This document shows, piece by piece, positions 22,105 through 29,600 of a DNA stretch of 64,000 nt; position 1 is the stretch's first letter; each line of letters opens with the position of its first letter. A program made the translations under genes and the position numbers. Below the pieces are notes generated by a model. The model saw only the letters and a list, made by a program, of their open reading frames with translations. It did not search any database and was not told the origin of the DNA. The DNA comes from Halomonas sp. Bachu 37 (GTDB lineage Bacteria > Pseudomonadota > Gammaproteobacteria > Pseudomonadales > Halomonadaceae), in NCBI RefSeq assembly GCF_039691755.1, contig NZ_CP137552.1, positions 434,001 through 498,000 on the forward strand, given 5' to 3'.

Positions 22105-22503
22105 TTATTCGTCGGGATGAAATTCGAGGGCGACCCCGTTGATGCAGTAGCGCAGCCCGGTGGTGGCGGCTGGGCCGTCGGGAAAGACATGGCCCAGGTG
22201 AGCGTCGCAATGGGCGCAGGTCACTTCCGTGCGCTGCATGCCGTGTGAAGTATCGTCATGTTCCTCCACGCTGTGTGAGCCCAGGGGACGGTCGAAGCTG
22301 GGCCAGCCGCAGCCGGCCTCGAATTTGTGTTCGTTTTCGAATAGCGGCGCGTGGCAGCATACACAGTGATAGATGCCAATCTTGTCGTTTACCTGGCAGT
22401 CGCTACTGAACGGCGGTTCTGTGCCTTTTTGCCGGGTGACTCGGTAGGCTTCGGGGGATAAGGTTTCGCGCCACTGGTCATCGGGTTTATGGATCTTGGC
22501 CAT
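22105..22503 (-). CDS. msrB: Peptide methionine-R-sulfoxide reductase
   Basis: Reduces the R isomer of methionine sulfoxide in proteins, with thioredoxin as recycling partner. 132 residues, single MsrB domain. The structural zinc cysteines are Cys47/Cys50 (CVCC) and Cys96/Cys99 (CAHC), the catalytic residue is Cys120 in RYCING, and Cys65 (AGCGWPSF) could be the resolving cysteine. Start ATG 22503 has GGAG 6 bases upstream (GGAGACGATCATG), so the 12-residue extension above it is not used. Confidence 0.95.
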   Translation of the reverse strand: MAKIHKPDDQWRETLSPEAYRVTRQKGTEPPFSSDCQVNDKIGIYHCVCCHAPLFENEHKFEAGCGWPSFDRPLGSHSVEEHDDTSHGMQRTEVTCAHCDAHLGHVFPDGPAATTGLRYCINGVALEFHPDE

Positions 22504-22577
22504 GATCGTCTCCTTCGGCGTGATGATGGCAATCAGCATGCGTTATCCTTGCGTGCTTCGCCAGTGTGGGGCAATGC

Positions 22578-22606
22578 TTGACAGCCAATCAAGCGCTGGA
22601 TAATAT
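22578..22606 (+). promoter_or_regulatory. Sigma-70 promoter of the tRNA cluster
   Basis: Consensus TTGACA (22578-22583), a 17-base spacer, and TAATAT (22601-22606), followed by a GC-rich discriminator (ACGCGCC) as expected for stringently controlled stable RNA. The first tRNA begins 28 bases downstream. Confidence 0.85.
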
Positions 22607-22634
22607 ACGCGCCACCTCGACGAGGCAGAGCAAC

Positions 22635-22710
22635 GTCCCATTCGTCTAGTGGTCTAGGACACCGCCCTTTCACGGCGGTAACAGGGGTTCGAACCCCCTA
22701 TGGGACGCCA
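22635..22710 (+). tRNA. tRNA-Glu (UUC), copy 1
   Basis: 76 nt with encoded CCA. Acceptor GTCCCAT pairs with ATGGGAC, the anticodon loop reads CTTTCAC (anticodon TTC), and the T-arm is GGGGTTCGAACCCC. First member of a three-fold Glu-Gly unit; its D-loop reads GTGGTCTAGG. Confidence 0.98.
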
Positions 22711-22733
22711 TCTTTCTTGTCAGGTGTCGGAGT

Positions 22734-22808
22734 GCGGGAATAGCTCAGTGGTAGAGCATCGCCTTGCCAAGGCGAGGGTCGGGAGTTCGAATCTCCTTTC
22801 CCGCTCCA
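22734..22808 (+). tRNA. tRNA-Gly (GCC), copy 1
   Basis: 75 nt with encoded CCA. Acceptor GCGGGAA pairs with TTCCCGC, anticodon loop TTGCCAA (anticodon GCC), T-loop TTCGAAT. Identical in sequence to copies 2 and 3. Confidence 0.98.
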
Positions 22809-22819
22809 AGCATTACGAG

Positions 22820-22883
22820 TGTGAAGAAGCAGGTGGGGTCGTGAGCTGGAACGCCAGTCCGATCGAATCCCTTTCCCGCTCCA
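22820..22883 (+). pseudogene. Degenerate tRNA-Gly copy 1 with T-loop insertion
   Basis: The 3' part repeats the T-arm and acceptor of tRNA-Gly and ends in TTTCCCGCTCCA, but a block containing the hairpin CTGG-AACG-CCAG interrupts the T-loop. The anticodon arm is not recognisable. Left boundary approximate. Confidence 0.75.
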
Positions 22884-22904
22884 AGCATTTGCAGTGCTTA
22901 CAGC

Positions 22905-22980
22905 GTCCCATTCGTCTAGTGGTCCAGGACACCGCCCTTTCACGGCGGTAACAGGGGTTCGAACCCCCTATGGGACGCCA
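22905..22980 (+). tRNA. tRNA-Glu (UUC), copy 2
   Basis: As copy 1 except for the D-loop, which reads GTGGTCCAGG. 76 nt with CCA. Confidence 0.98.
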
Positions 22981-23019
22981 TCTTCCGATAGCAAGATGTG
23001 CAGATTTCAGCACGACCAA

Positions 23020-23094
23020 GCGGGAATAGCTCAGTGGTAGAGCATCGCCTTGCCAAGGCGAGGGTCGGGAGTTCGAATCTCCTTTCCCGCTCCA
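23020..23094 (+). tRNA. tRNA-Gly (GCC), copy 2
   Basis: 75 nt with CCA, identical to the other Gly copies; the 39-base spacer before it closely resembles the one before copy 3. Confidence 0.98.
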
Positions 23095-23170
23095 GATTTA
23101 GCAGTAGAGTGACGAAAGCGAGGGTCGGGAGCTGGAATGCCAGCCCAGTCGAATCTCCTTTCCCGCTCCA
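23095..23170 (+). pseudogene. Degenerate tRNA-Gly copy 2 with T-loop insertion
   Basis: The best preserved of the three. GCAGTAGAG recalls the D-arm, the anticodon arm is missing, and AGCGAGGGTCGGGAG is identical to tRNA-Gly. A 16-17 base insert with the hairpin CTGG-AATG-CCAG follows, then TCGAATCTCC and the acceptor end with CCA, identical to the real gene. Confidence 0.8.
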
Positions 23171-23186
23171 GTTTCTTCTTGATTAT

Positions 23187-23262
23187 GTCCCATTCGTCTA
23201 GTGGCCTAGGACACCGCCCTTTCACGGCGGTAACAGGGGTTCGAACCCCCTATGGGACGCCA
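23187..23262 (+). tRNA. tRNA-Glu (UUC), copy 3
   Basis: As copy 1 except for the D-loop, which reads GTGGCCTAGG. 76 nt with CCA. Confidence 0.98.
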
Positions 23263-23299
23263 TCTTCGATGGCAAGATGCCAGCTTTCAGCACGACCAA

Positions 23300-23374
23300 G
23301 CGGGAATAGCTCAGTGGTAGAGCATCGCCTTGCCAAGGCGAGGGTCGGGAGTTCGAATCTCCTTTCCCGCTCCA
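23300..23374 (+). tRNA. tRNA-Gly (GCC), copy 3
   Basis: 75 nt with CCA, identical to copies 1 and 2. Confidence 0.98.
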
Positions 23375-23465
23375 GTTTCAGTGGTGTCGAATCGTTAGGT
23401 GAGGGTCGTGAGCTGGTGCGCCAGTCCGGCTGTTGGCAGCCCCATCGACCTCCTTTCCCGCTCCA
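23375..23465 (+). pseudogene. Degenerate tRNA-Gly copy 3 with two hairpin insertions
   Basis: CAGTGGT recalls the D-arm, GAGGGTCGTGAG the variable/T-stem region, and CTCCTTTCCCGCTCCA the acceptor end. Between them lie CTGG-TGCG-CCAG and a second hairpin, GGCTG-TTGG-CAGCC. Not expected to be a functional tRNA. Confidence 0.75.
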
Positions 23466-23616
23466 AGCGCCTTATTTCGATAGTTTCACTATTTTTTCCC
23501 TGACTTCCGCTGCAGCTGATGCACCTGGAACTGTCGGGTATTTTGCGTTGGCATGTTTTTGCTTATGTACGCTTTGCTGATTTGGCTTGAAAAGCTTCGT
23601 GCCGCCCCGATATTCC

Positions 23617-23646
23617 CTTGCCTGCAGGCGAGTTTTTCTTCTTTTT
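23617..23646 (+). terminator. Probable terminator of the tRNA transcript
   Basis: CTTGCC pairs with GGCGAG around a TGCA loop (one G-T pair), followed by TTTTTCTTCTTTTT. It lies between the last tRNA copy and yadG and would separate the two. Confidence 0.65.
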
Positions 23647-23663
23647 GCTGACAGGACATGTTC

Positions 23664-24605
23664 ATGGCCGAACCGGCACTGTCCATCCGTGGATTGACCA
23701 AGGTCTACGGAAATGGATTTCGCGCGCTCAAGGGTATTGATCTGGACGTCCAGCAAGGCGATTTCTTCGCCTTGCTGGGCCCCAACGGTGCCGGAAAGTC
23801 GACCACACTTGGTGTCGTTTGCTCACTGGTGCAGAAAACCGCCGGTCAAGTGACGATTTTCGGAATCGACATTGATAAGGACTTCGCCAAGGCCAAGTAC
23901 CACCTCGGCGTGGTGCCTCAGGAGTTCAACTTCAATCAGTTCGAGAAGGTTCTCGATATCGTGCTGGCCCAGGCCGGCTATTACGGCATGACCAGTCGCG
24001 AGGCCTTGCCGCGTGCCGAGCAACTATTGAAGGATCTGGGGCTATGGGACAAGCGCAACGGTAGCGCCAGGATGCTCTCCGGCGGCATGAAGCGTCGCTT
24101 GATGATCGCACGGGCCCTGATGCATCGACCCAAACTGTTGATTCTCGACGAGCCCACCGCCGGGGTGGACATCGAGCTCCGGCGCAGCATGTGGGAGTAC
24201 ATGCGCCGCATCAATCGCGACGTAGGCACTACTATCATTCTCACCACCCATTACCTGGAAGAAGCCGAAAGCCTGTGCCGTAACATCGCGATCATCAATC
24301 ACGGCGATATCGTCCGCAATACCAGCGTTCGTGACTTACTGGCGGAGCTGGATACCGAGACGTTCCTGCTTGACTTGGCTCATGGTGTGGAGGCACCACC
24401 CGAGATCGAAGGTTTCGAGGTGCGCCAGGTGGACCAGGCGCAGCTGTCGGTGGTGATTCATCGCGGCCAGCGATTGAACGATGTCTTCACCGCACTCAGC
24501 GAGCAGGGCATTCAGGTCGTGTCGATGCGTAATCGAGCCAATCGCCTGGAGGAAATGTTCGTTTCCATGGTGGAAGGTGGCCAGAACACGGAGGTGCGCT
24601 CATGA
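23664..24605 (+). CDS. yadG: ABC exporter ATP-binding protein, YadG type
   Basis: ATPase of an ABC-2-type exporter pairing with the next gene. 313 residues. Walker A GPNGAGKST (39-47), Q-loop VVPQEFNFNQFE, signature LSGGMKRR, Walker B LLILDEPTAGVD, and H-loop TTHYLEEAE are all present. A C-terminal extension of about 90 residues follows. ATG 23664 is preferred to 23658, because AGGAC is properly spaced only for the second. Substrate unknown; in E. coli the YadGH pair also lacks an established substrate. Confidence 0.9.
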   Translation: MAEPALSIRGLTKVYGNGFRALKGIDLDVQQGDFFALLGPNGAGKSTTLGVVCSLVQKTAGQVTIFGIDIDKDFAKAKYHLGVVPQEFNFNQFEKVLDIVLAQAGYYGMTSREALPRAEQLLKDLGLWDKRNGSARMLSGGMKRRLMIARALMHRPKLLILDEPTAGVDIELRRSMWEYMRRINRDVGTTIILTTHYLEEAESLCRNIAIINHGDIVRNTSVRDLLAELDTETFLLDLAHGVEAPPEIEGFEVRQVDQAQLSVVIHRGQRLNDVFTALSEQGIQVVSMRNRANRLEEMFVSMVEGGQNTEVRS

Positions 24606-25375
24606 ATGCCAGCCGAACCCTGATTGCGCTATGGACGCTGGTGTTGAAGGAGATCAAGCGATTTACCCGGATCTGGCCACAGACGCTGCTTCCGCCCTCT
24701 ATCACGATGACCATGTATTTCATCATCTTCGGTAACCTGATCGGCTCGCGAATCGGCGAAATGGATGGGTTTACCTACATGGACTTCATCGTCCCCGGGT
24801 TGATCATGATGGCGGTGATTACCAACAGCTACTCCAACGTGGCGTCGTCGTTCTTCTCCAACAAGTTTCAGCGTTCGATAGAAGAGATGATGGTGTCACC
24901 TATGCCGAACTGGGTGATCCTGAGCGGCTTCGTGCTGGGCGGCATGGCCCGTGGGCTGGGTGTGGGGCTGATCGTCACACTGGTTTCGCTGTTCTTTACC
25001 CGGTTGACGGTGGAGCATGGGCTGTTGACGATCCTGGTAGTGATTCTGACCTCGGCACTGTTTTCTGTTGGCGGTTTCATCAACGCGCTTCTGGCCAACA
25101 AGTTCGACGATATCTCTATCGTGCCCACATTCATCCTGACGCCTCTGACATACCTGGGCGGGGTGTTCTATTCGATTTCGATGTTGCCGGACTTCTGGCA
25201 GGGCGTGTCGATGCTCAATCCGATTCTGTACATGGTCAATGTCTTTCGTTACGGCTTCCTCGGGGTTTCGGATATCCCCGTGGGCTGGGCACTGGCCGCG
25301 ATCGTCGCGTTTATCGTGGTGCTCTACGCAGCGGCACTTTGGATGCTTGAATATGGCAAGGGGATTCGCAGCTGA
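24602..25375 (+). CDS. yadH: ABC-2-type exporter permease, YadH type
   Basis: Membrane half of the YadG exporter. 257 residues with six predicted hydrophobic segments; the stretch FNLIGSRIGEM-like loop after segment 1 (FIIFGNLIGSRIGEMDGFTY) and LTPLTYLGGVFYSISMLP are characteristic of the ABC-2 family. Its ATG overlaps the yadG stop (ATGA), and its own stop overlaps the queF start, so the three genes form one operon. Confidence 0.9.
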   Translation: MNASRTLIALWTLVLKEIKRFTRIWPQTLLPPSITMTMYFIIFGNLIGSRIGEMDGFTYMDFIVPGLIMMAVITNSYSNVASSFFSNKFQRSIEEMMVSPMPNWVILSGFVLGGMARGLGVGLIVTLVSLFFTRLTVEHGLLTILVVILTSALFSVGGFINALLANKFDDISIVPTFILTPLTYLGGVFYSISMLPDFWQGVSMLNPILYMVNVFRYGFLGVSDIPVGWALAAIVAFIVVLYAAALWMLEYGKGIRS

Positions 25376-26223
25376 TGAGCAACCAACTTGATTCCGGGCG
25401 TCCCGAGACACTGGCGCACGCTCCCTTGGGGAGAGACTCCGCCTATCCCGAACGCTACGATGCGGGGCTGCTTTATCCCATTCCGCGTGCCGCCAACCGC
25501 TTGCCGCTGGGGATCGAGGACGGTGCGCTGCCGTTCGTCGGTGAAGATGAGTGGCACGCCTTCGAGATGTCCTGGCTAAATGGACGGGGCAAGCCGGTGG
25601 TAGCGGTTGCACGCTTTCGCCTGCCGGCGTCATCGCCCTGTCTGATCGAGTCGAAATCGTGGAAGCTGTATCTCAACAGTTTCAACCAGACTCGCTTCAG
25701 TGACCGCGACATGGTGATCACCACTCTCGAAGCCGACCTGGCCGGTGCCGCCGGTGCACCTGTCTCCGTCGAGCTCCTCGATCTCGATGATGAGACGCTC
25801 ACGCCGCAGCGCCTGCCGGGCGAGTGCCTGGACGAACTGGACATCGACGTGAGTGACTACACCCCTAGTATCGAACATTTGATAGTCGGCACTGAGGTGG
25901 TGGAGGAGACGCTATACTCTCACTTGCTGAAATCCAACTGCCCGGTAACCGGACAACCCGACTGGGGAAGCATACTGATCCGTTATCGCGGCCCCAAGCT
26001 CGACCGGGAAGCCCTGCTGCGCTATCTGATCGGCTATCGCCAGCACCAGGATTTTCATGAGCACTGTGTTGAACATATATTCTGTGATCTGATGGCGCGG
26101 GCCAAGCCCGAGCGGCTTCTGGTGCTGGCGCGTTACGTGCGCCGTGGCGGACTGGATATCAGCCCTTGGCGAGGCACTCCCGGCGAGCAGCCGCCCGCGC
26201 CGCTGCGGCTGGCGCGGCAATAG
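25375..26223 (+). CDS. queF: NADPH-dependent 7-cyano-7-deazaguanine reductase QueF (long form)
   Basis: Reduces preQ0 to preQ1 in the queuosine pathway for tRNA wobble modification. 282 residues, the two-domain type II form of gammaproteobacteria. The QueF motif ESKSWKLYLNSFNQTRF (residues 92-108) binds NADPH, and the nucleophile is Cys189 in LLKSNCPVTGQPDWGS. The start overlaps the yadH stop (TGATG), suggesting coupling, although no functional link to the exporter is evident. Confidence 0.95.
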   Translation: MSNQLDSGRPETLAHAPLGRDSAYPERYDAGLLYPIPRAANRLPLGIEDGALPFVGEDEWHAFEMSWLNGRGKPVVAVARFRLPASSPCLIESKSWKLYLNSFNQTRFSDRDMVITTLEADLAGAAGAPVSVELLDLDDETLTPQRLPGECLDELDIDVSDYTPSIEHLIVGTEVVEETLYSHLLKSNCPVTGQPDWGSILIRYRGPKLDREALLRYLIGYRQHQDFHEHCVEHIFCDLMARAKPERLLVLARYVRRGGLDISPWRGTPGEQPPAPLRLARQ

Positions 26224-26266
26224 ACGACTGGAACGCACTGCGACGACTTTAACTTCTGGAGGCAAG

Positions 26267-26827
26267 ATGGATGCAATAACGCTGCTGCACGAACGCAGCT
26301 CCATGGGCAAGTTGATGGCACCAGCGCCATCGCCCGAGCAGATGGAAGCCATCTATCATGCAGCCTTGCGTGCGCCCGACCACAAGGAGCTTCGCCCCTG
26401 GCGTTTCGTCGAGTTTCAGGGTGAAGGATTGGAGCGCCTGGGTGAGCTGTTTGCCGAAGCGGAATTCCATGCCGACCCTCATGCCGAGGATGGCACGCTA
26501 GATGCGGCCCGCAAGAAACCGCTGCGAGCTCCCATGATCATAGCGGTAATCGCCAAGGTAACGCCGGATCTGCCTAAAGTGCCGAAGATGGAGCAAGTTA
26601 TTTCCGCCGGCTGTGCCGCCCACGGCATTCTTCTGGCAGCCCATGCGCTGGGTCTGGGCGCCATGTGGCGAAGCGGTAAATATGCTTTCGATCCTACCGT
26701 GCGCAAAGGGCTGAGACTGGAAGAGGACGACGAGATCGTGGCATTCATCTATATCGGCGCTCTAGGCGGGCGGCATCGGCAGGTGCCGGTGCACAAGATT
26801 TCCGATTTCGTCGAGCGTTGGGATTAG
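26267..26827 (+). CDS. Nitroreductase family protein, YdjA-like
   Basis: Single-domain FMN-dependent oxidoreductase, 186 residues. MDAITLLHERSSMGKL, LRAPDHKELRPWRF, KKPLRAPMIIAVIAK and SAGCAAHGILLAAHALGLGAMWRSG follow the E. coli YdjA pattern. ATG 26267 is preceded by TGGAGG; the longer frame overlaps queF and is not used. Physiological substrate unknown. It runs into the next gene with a two-base gap. Confidence 0.88.
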   Translation: MDAITLLHERSSMGKLMAPAPSPEQMEAIYHAALRAPDHKELRPWRFVEFQGEGLERLGELFAEAEFHADPHAEDGTLDAARKKPLRAPMIIAVIAKVTPDLPKVPKMEQVISAGCAAHGILLAAHALGLGAMWRSGKYAFDPTVRKGLRLEEDDEIVAFIYIGALGGRHRQVPVHKISDFVERWD

Positions 26828-26829
26828 TC

Positions 26830-27345
26830 ATGACTGACACCACACGCCAGCCGGGAGAGCCGTACCCGCGCTTGCCGTTGCCTGCCTCCGGCAGTCGGGA
26901 AGACTTGTCCGCCTTCCACGCCTGGCTGGCTAACGCCATTCCCATGGTTACGAGCCTGGGTATCGAGAAGATGCAGCGTGAGGGCGACAGGCTGGAGTGG
27001 CAGCTGGCGCTGGCGCCGAACCTCAACGATAAGGGCACCGGTTTCGGGGGTGCACTGGCAGCGCAAACTACTCTGCAAGGCTGGTGCTGGGTGACGCTAT
27101 GGTTGCGTGAACATGGGCTTGCCCGAGATGTCGTGGTGGCCCAGGCCTCGCAACGCTTTCTGGCACCGGTGAAGGGTGACTACCGCCTCGTATGCACACC
27201 CCGTCAGACCAATGGCACCGAGCAGCTGCATGAAAATCTTCAGCAGCGGGGCAAGGGTCGCATCCAGCTTGTCCATCAGTTGTATTGCGGCGAGTCCCTG
27301 TGCCTCGAAGCGGAGGGCGATTATGCCGTCCTGCCGGCCACCTGA
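26830..27345 (+). CDS. Putative thioesterase, YiiD C-terminal-domain type
   Basis: A 171-residue hot-dog-fold protein. The central part, LAPNLNDKGTGFGGALAAQTTLQGWCWVTLWL, matches the helix and GFGG turn of the YiiD_C putative thioesterase family; basic and aromatic residues follow (VVAQASQRFLAPVKGDY). Start at ATG 26830, just after the nitroreductase stop, so probably translated from the same message. Substrate unknown; an acyl-CoA or acyl-ACP is a guess from the fold. Confidence 0.7.
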   Translation: MTDTTRQPGEPYPRLPLPASGSREDLSAFHAWLANAIPMVTSLGIEKMQREGDRLEWQLALAPNLNDKGTGFGGALAAQTTLQGWCWVTLWLREHGLARDVVVAQASQRFLAPVKGDYRLVCTPRQTNGTEQLHENLQQRGKGRIQLVHQLYCGESLCLEAEGDYAVLPAT

Positions 27346-27362
27346 GTGCGGCACGAAAAGGC

Positions 27363-27391
27363 TTGCCTTCCCGCGGCTTAGCCGTTAGGAT
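27363..27391 (+). promoter_or_regulatory. Probable promoter of tRNA-Ser
   Basis: TTGCCT (27363-27368), a 17-base spacer and TAGGAT (27386-27391), followed by GC-rich TGCGCCG. Each hexamer matches the sigma-70 consensus at four of six positions. Confidence 0.5.
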
Positions 27392-27442
27392 ATGCGCCGT
27401 TCTGTTGAGAAAGCCAAGCGCTCACCAGCAGAGCAAATTTGC

Positions 27443-27530
27443 GGAGGGGTGTCCGAGTGGTCGAAGGAGCACGCCTGGAAAGTGTGTAAGTCGAAAGGCT
27501 TCGAGGGTTCGAATCCCTCCCCCTCCGCCA
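27443..27530 (+). tRNA. tRNA-Ser (GGA)
   Basis: 88 nt with encoded CCA. Acceptor GGAGGGG pairs with CCCCTCC, anticodon loop CTGGAAA (anticodon GGA), long variable arm typical of serine tRNAs, T-arm GAGGGTTCGAATCCCTC. Confidence 0.97.
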
Positions 27531-27540
27531 AGAAATTTTG

Positions 27541-27576
27541 AAGGCCGTCGAGCTAAATGCTCGACGGCCTTCTTTG
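27541..27576 (+). terminator. Intrinsic terminator after tRNA-Ser
   Basis: Perfect 13-bp stem AAGGCCGTCGAGC / GCTCGACGGCCTT with loop TAAAT, then CTTTGTTTTT, starting 10 bases after the tRNA CCA. Confidence 0.95.
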
Positions 27577-27776
27577 TTTTTGGCATCCACTATTTCATAA
27601 AGTGATTCATTTACTCCATAAATAAACCATTGATCGCCATGCCCCGGTCACGCGGGCCTGGCCCCGCCTCCATCCCGTAAGAGCATCCTCCACAGGCACA
27701 ACGGCAGAGTTCCAGCATGGTCATTCTGGCAGCCTGTTTCAGGCGCTGCCAGATAACCAGTCAGAACGAAATTGCT

Positions 27777-29156
27777 CTAGTGAGTCGTCACCAGCATCAC
27801 TATGCTGAGAGCAGCGGTGACCCACATGGCAGGCTTGATCTGCTCGATACTGCCGGTGAAAAGTTTGATCAGCACGAAGCTGAGAAAGCCAAAGGCAATA
27901 CCCAGGGTGATCGAGTAGGTCAGCGGCATCAGGATGATCGCCAGAAAGGCCGGAAAGGCCTGGTCGAACTTCGTCCACTCAATCTTGCCGATCGGGGCAA
28001 GCATGAAGAGCCCCACCAGCACCAGCGCCGGTGCGGTGGCGATACTGGGCACCAGCGAGAGTAGCGGTGACAGGAACAGGAAGGGCAGAAACAGCAGGGC
28101 GATGGTCACCGCAACCAAGCCGGTTCGGCCGCCCTGGGCAACGCCAGCGCCGGATTCGATGAAGGTCTGGGCCGCACTGGTACCCAAGGGGGCAGCAATC
28201 ATCGAGGCAAAGGCATCGACGGTCATCGAGCGCTTCAGGTTGCGGGGGTTGCCATCCTTGTCCTTGAGGTCGGCCGACTCGGAGAGGGCCATGAAGCACG
28301 AGAGAGCATCGAAGAAGTTGGTGAACAGCATCACGAAGATGAACGGCAGATAGGCGACCGTCAACGCTCCCCAGATGTCCACCTGCATCACCGCGCTGAA
28401 GTCGGGCCAGGCCGCCAGGCCGCTCCATTCCACCACCACGTCACCGCCCCACAGCCGACCCATGGGCGCTGCCAGCAGGGTGGTCAGGGCGATACCCAGG
28501 ATCAGTGCCCCGTTGAAACGCAGGATGACCATAATCGCCGTCGCCATCATGCCGATGAAGAAGGTCACCATGCCGGCATCCATATTGCCCAGCGTGACCA
28601 GGGTGGCGTCGCTGCCAATGATGAAGCCGGCATTCTTGAAGCCGATGAAGGTGATGAACAGCCCGATGCCACAGGTGATCGCATAGCGCAGAGAGGGGGG
28701 AATGGCCTCGATGATCGCCTGGCGCACGTTGAACATGGCCAGAATGGCGAACAGCACCCCCGACCAGAAAACGCAGCCTAGCGCCACTTCCCAGGAAAGC
28801 CCCGCGCCCTGCACCAGGGTATAGGTGAACAGGGCGTTCATGCCCATGCCCGGGGCGACCAGGATAGGGTTGCGGGCGTAGAAGCCCATGGCCAGGCTGC
28901 TCATGAAACTGATCAGCACCGTGGCCGAGAGAGCGGCGGAGAAGGGGATGCCGGCATCGCTGAGAATCGCCGGGTTGACCACGATGATGTACATGGAGGC
29001 CAGGAAAGTGGCGATTCCGGCTAGGATTTCGGTGCGCAACGACGAGCCGCGGCGCGTCACGCCAAAATATTGGTCCAGCCAATTGGCAGGCCGGGCGATC
29101 TGCTCATCGGGTAGCGCAGTGTTCTTGTCGGCAAGGGAGGAGGAGTTCGGTTCCAT
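27777..29156 (-). CDS. NCS2-family purine permease (AzgA/PbuG group)
   Basis: Inner-membrane proton symporter for purine bases (adenine, guanine or hypoxanthine). 459 residues with about 12-14 hydrophobic segments. The N terminus WLDQYFGVTRRGSSLRTEILAGIATFLASMYII, the substrate motif VAPGMGMNALFTY and the later FTNFFDALSC, SAAQTFIESGAGVAQGGRTGL are typical of the AzgA branch. ATG 29156 is used (GGGA 8 bases upstream); the longer frame runs into the regulatory region. A RutR-like palindrome lies 77-92 bases upstream, suggesting nucleobase control. Confidence 0.9.
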   Translation of the reverse strand: MEPNSSSLADKNTALPDEQIARPANWLDQYFGVTRRGSSLRTEILAGIATFLASMYIIVVNPAILSDAGIPFSAALSATVLISFMSSLAMGFYARNPILVAPGMGMNALFTYTLVQGAGLSWEVALGCVFWSGVLFAILAMFNVRQAIIEAIPPSLRYAITCGIGLFITFIGFKNAGFIIGSDATLVTLGNMDAGMVTFFIGMMATAIMVILRFNGALILGIALTTLLAAPMGRLWGGDVVVEWSGLAAWPDFSAVMQVDIWGALTVAYLPFIFVMLFTNFFDALSCFMALSESADLKDKDGNPRNLKRSMTVDAFASMIAAPLGTSAAQTFIESGAGVAQGGRTGLVAVTIALLFLPFLFLSPLLSLVPSIATAPALVLVGLFMLAPIGKIEWTKFDQAFPAFLAIILMPLTYSITLGIAFGFLSFVLIKLFTGSIEQIKPAMWVTAALSIVMLVTTH

Positions 29157-29232
29157 ATCGGTGATCCCATTGTTGTTGGAAGCAGGGTGGGAATTGAGTA
29201 TCAAATGAGTATCAATCCAAGGGGCTTTTGTA

Positions 29233-29248
29233 CTGACCATTTGGTCAA
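29233..29248. promoter_or_regulatory. RutR-like palindromic operator
   Basis: CTGACCATTTGGTCAA: the core TGACCA-TT-TGGTCA is a perfect inverted repeat. It matches the RutR consensus as I recall it (TTGACCA-NN-TGGTCAA) at 13 of 14 fixed positions. It lies upstream of the purine permease on the minus strand. Confidence 0.65.
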
Positions 29249-29274
29249 CCAAGGGTGGACAGGCTAACCAACAT

Positions 29275-29290
29275 CTGACCGTTTGGACAG
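29275..29290. promoter_or_regulatory. Second, weaker RutR-like half-site pair
   Basis: CTGACCGTTTGGACAG matches the same consensus at 10 of 14 fixed positions. Its centre is 42 bases from that of the first site, close to four helical turns. Confidence 0.4.
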
Positions 29291-29361
29291 GTGGTTATGA
29301 CCATTGTCGTAAACGAAACCTTCGCAGGGACTGATAGCAGCAGGCTCACGCATCCGATAAG

Positions 29362-29460
29362 GGAAACATTCTCCATCAACTGCAGATCGGGGTTGCGATA
29401 GATGGACTGTTGAATCAGAATTTTCTTCAGCTTCAACCAGAGATCGTCACCGAGCATCAA
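29362..29460 (-). pseudogene. Remnant of an IS5-family transposase N terminus
   Basis: The minus-strand reading MMLGDDLWLKLKKILIQQ followed by IYRNPDLQLM resembles the N terminus of IS5-type transposases (a D-LW-KLK-IL pattern, then IY-KP-LR). Similarity ends after about 33 residues; no catalytic domain or terminal inverted repeat is present. Recognised from memory of the family only. Confidence 0.4.
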
Positions 29461-29600
29461 CCGGGCCTAGCAGACTCGCTGTTTGTCGGTTTGGGAACCT
29501 CAATCCTGCGGGACTGTTCTCATTCAGCAAATCCCCTCTCATGAAACGTCAACACCACCTGGGGGTTTCGAATTCCTTACTTATCTACATGGAGCGTGAC

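Larger units (their letters stand above)
29249..29600. other. Divergent gap between permease and oxidoreductase
   Basis: About 350 bases holding the second operator-like site, a short transposase-like remnant (29362-29460) and otherwise no ORF I can support. The start regions of both flanking genes lie here. Confidence 0.5.

Noticed and set aside
22698..23580. Several open frames across the tRNA cluster
   Set aside because: They consist of tRNA sequence read as protein and repeat the same peptides in each unit.
29157..29540. Possible purine riboswitch before the NCS2 permease
   Set aside because: I looked for the conserved purine-aptamer core and P1 stem in the leader and found neither; an operator-type palindrome explains the region better.
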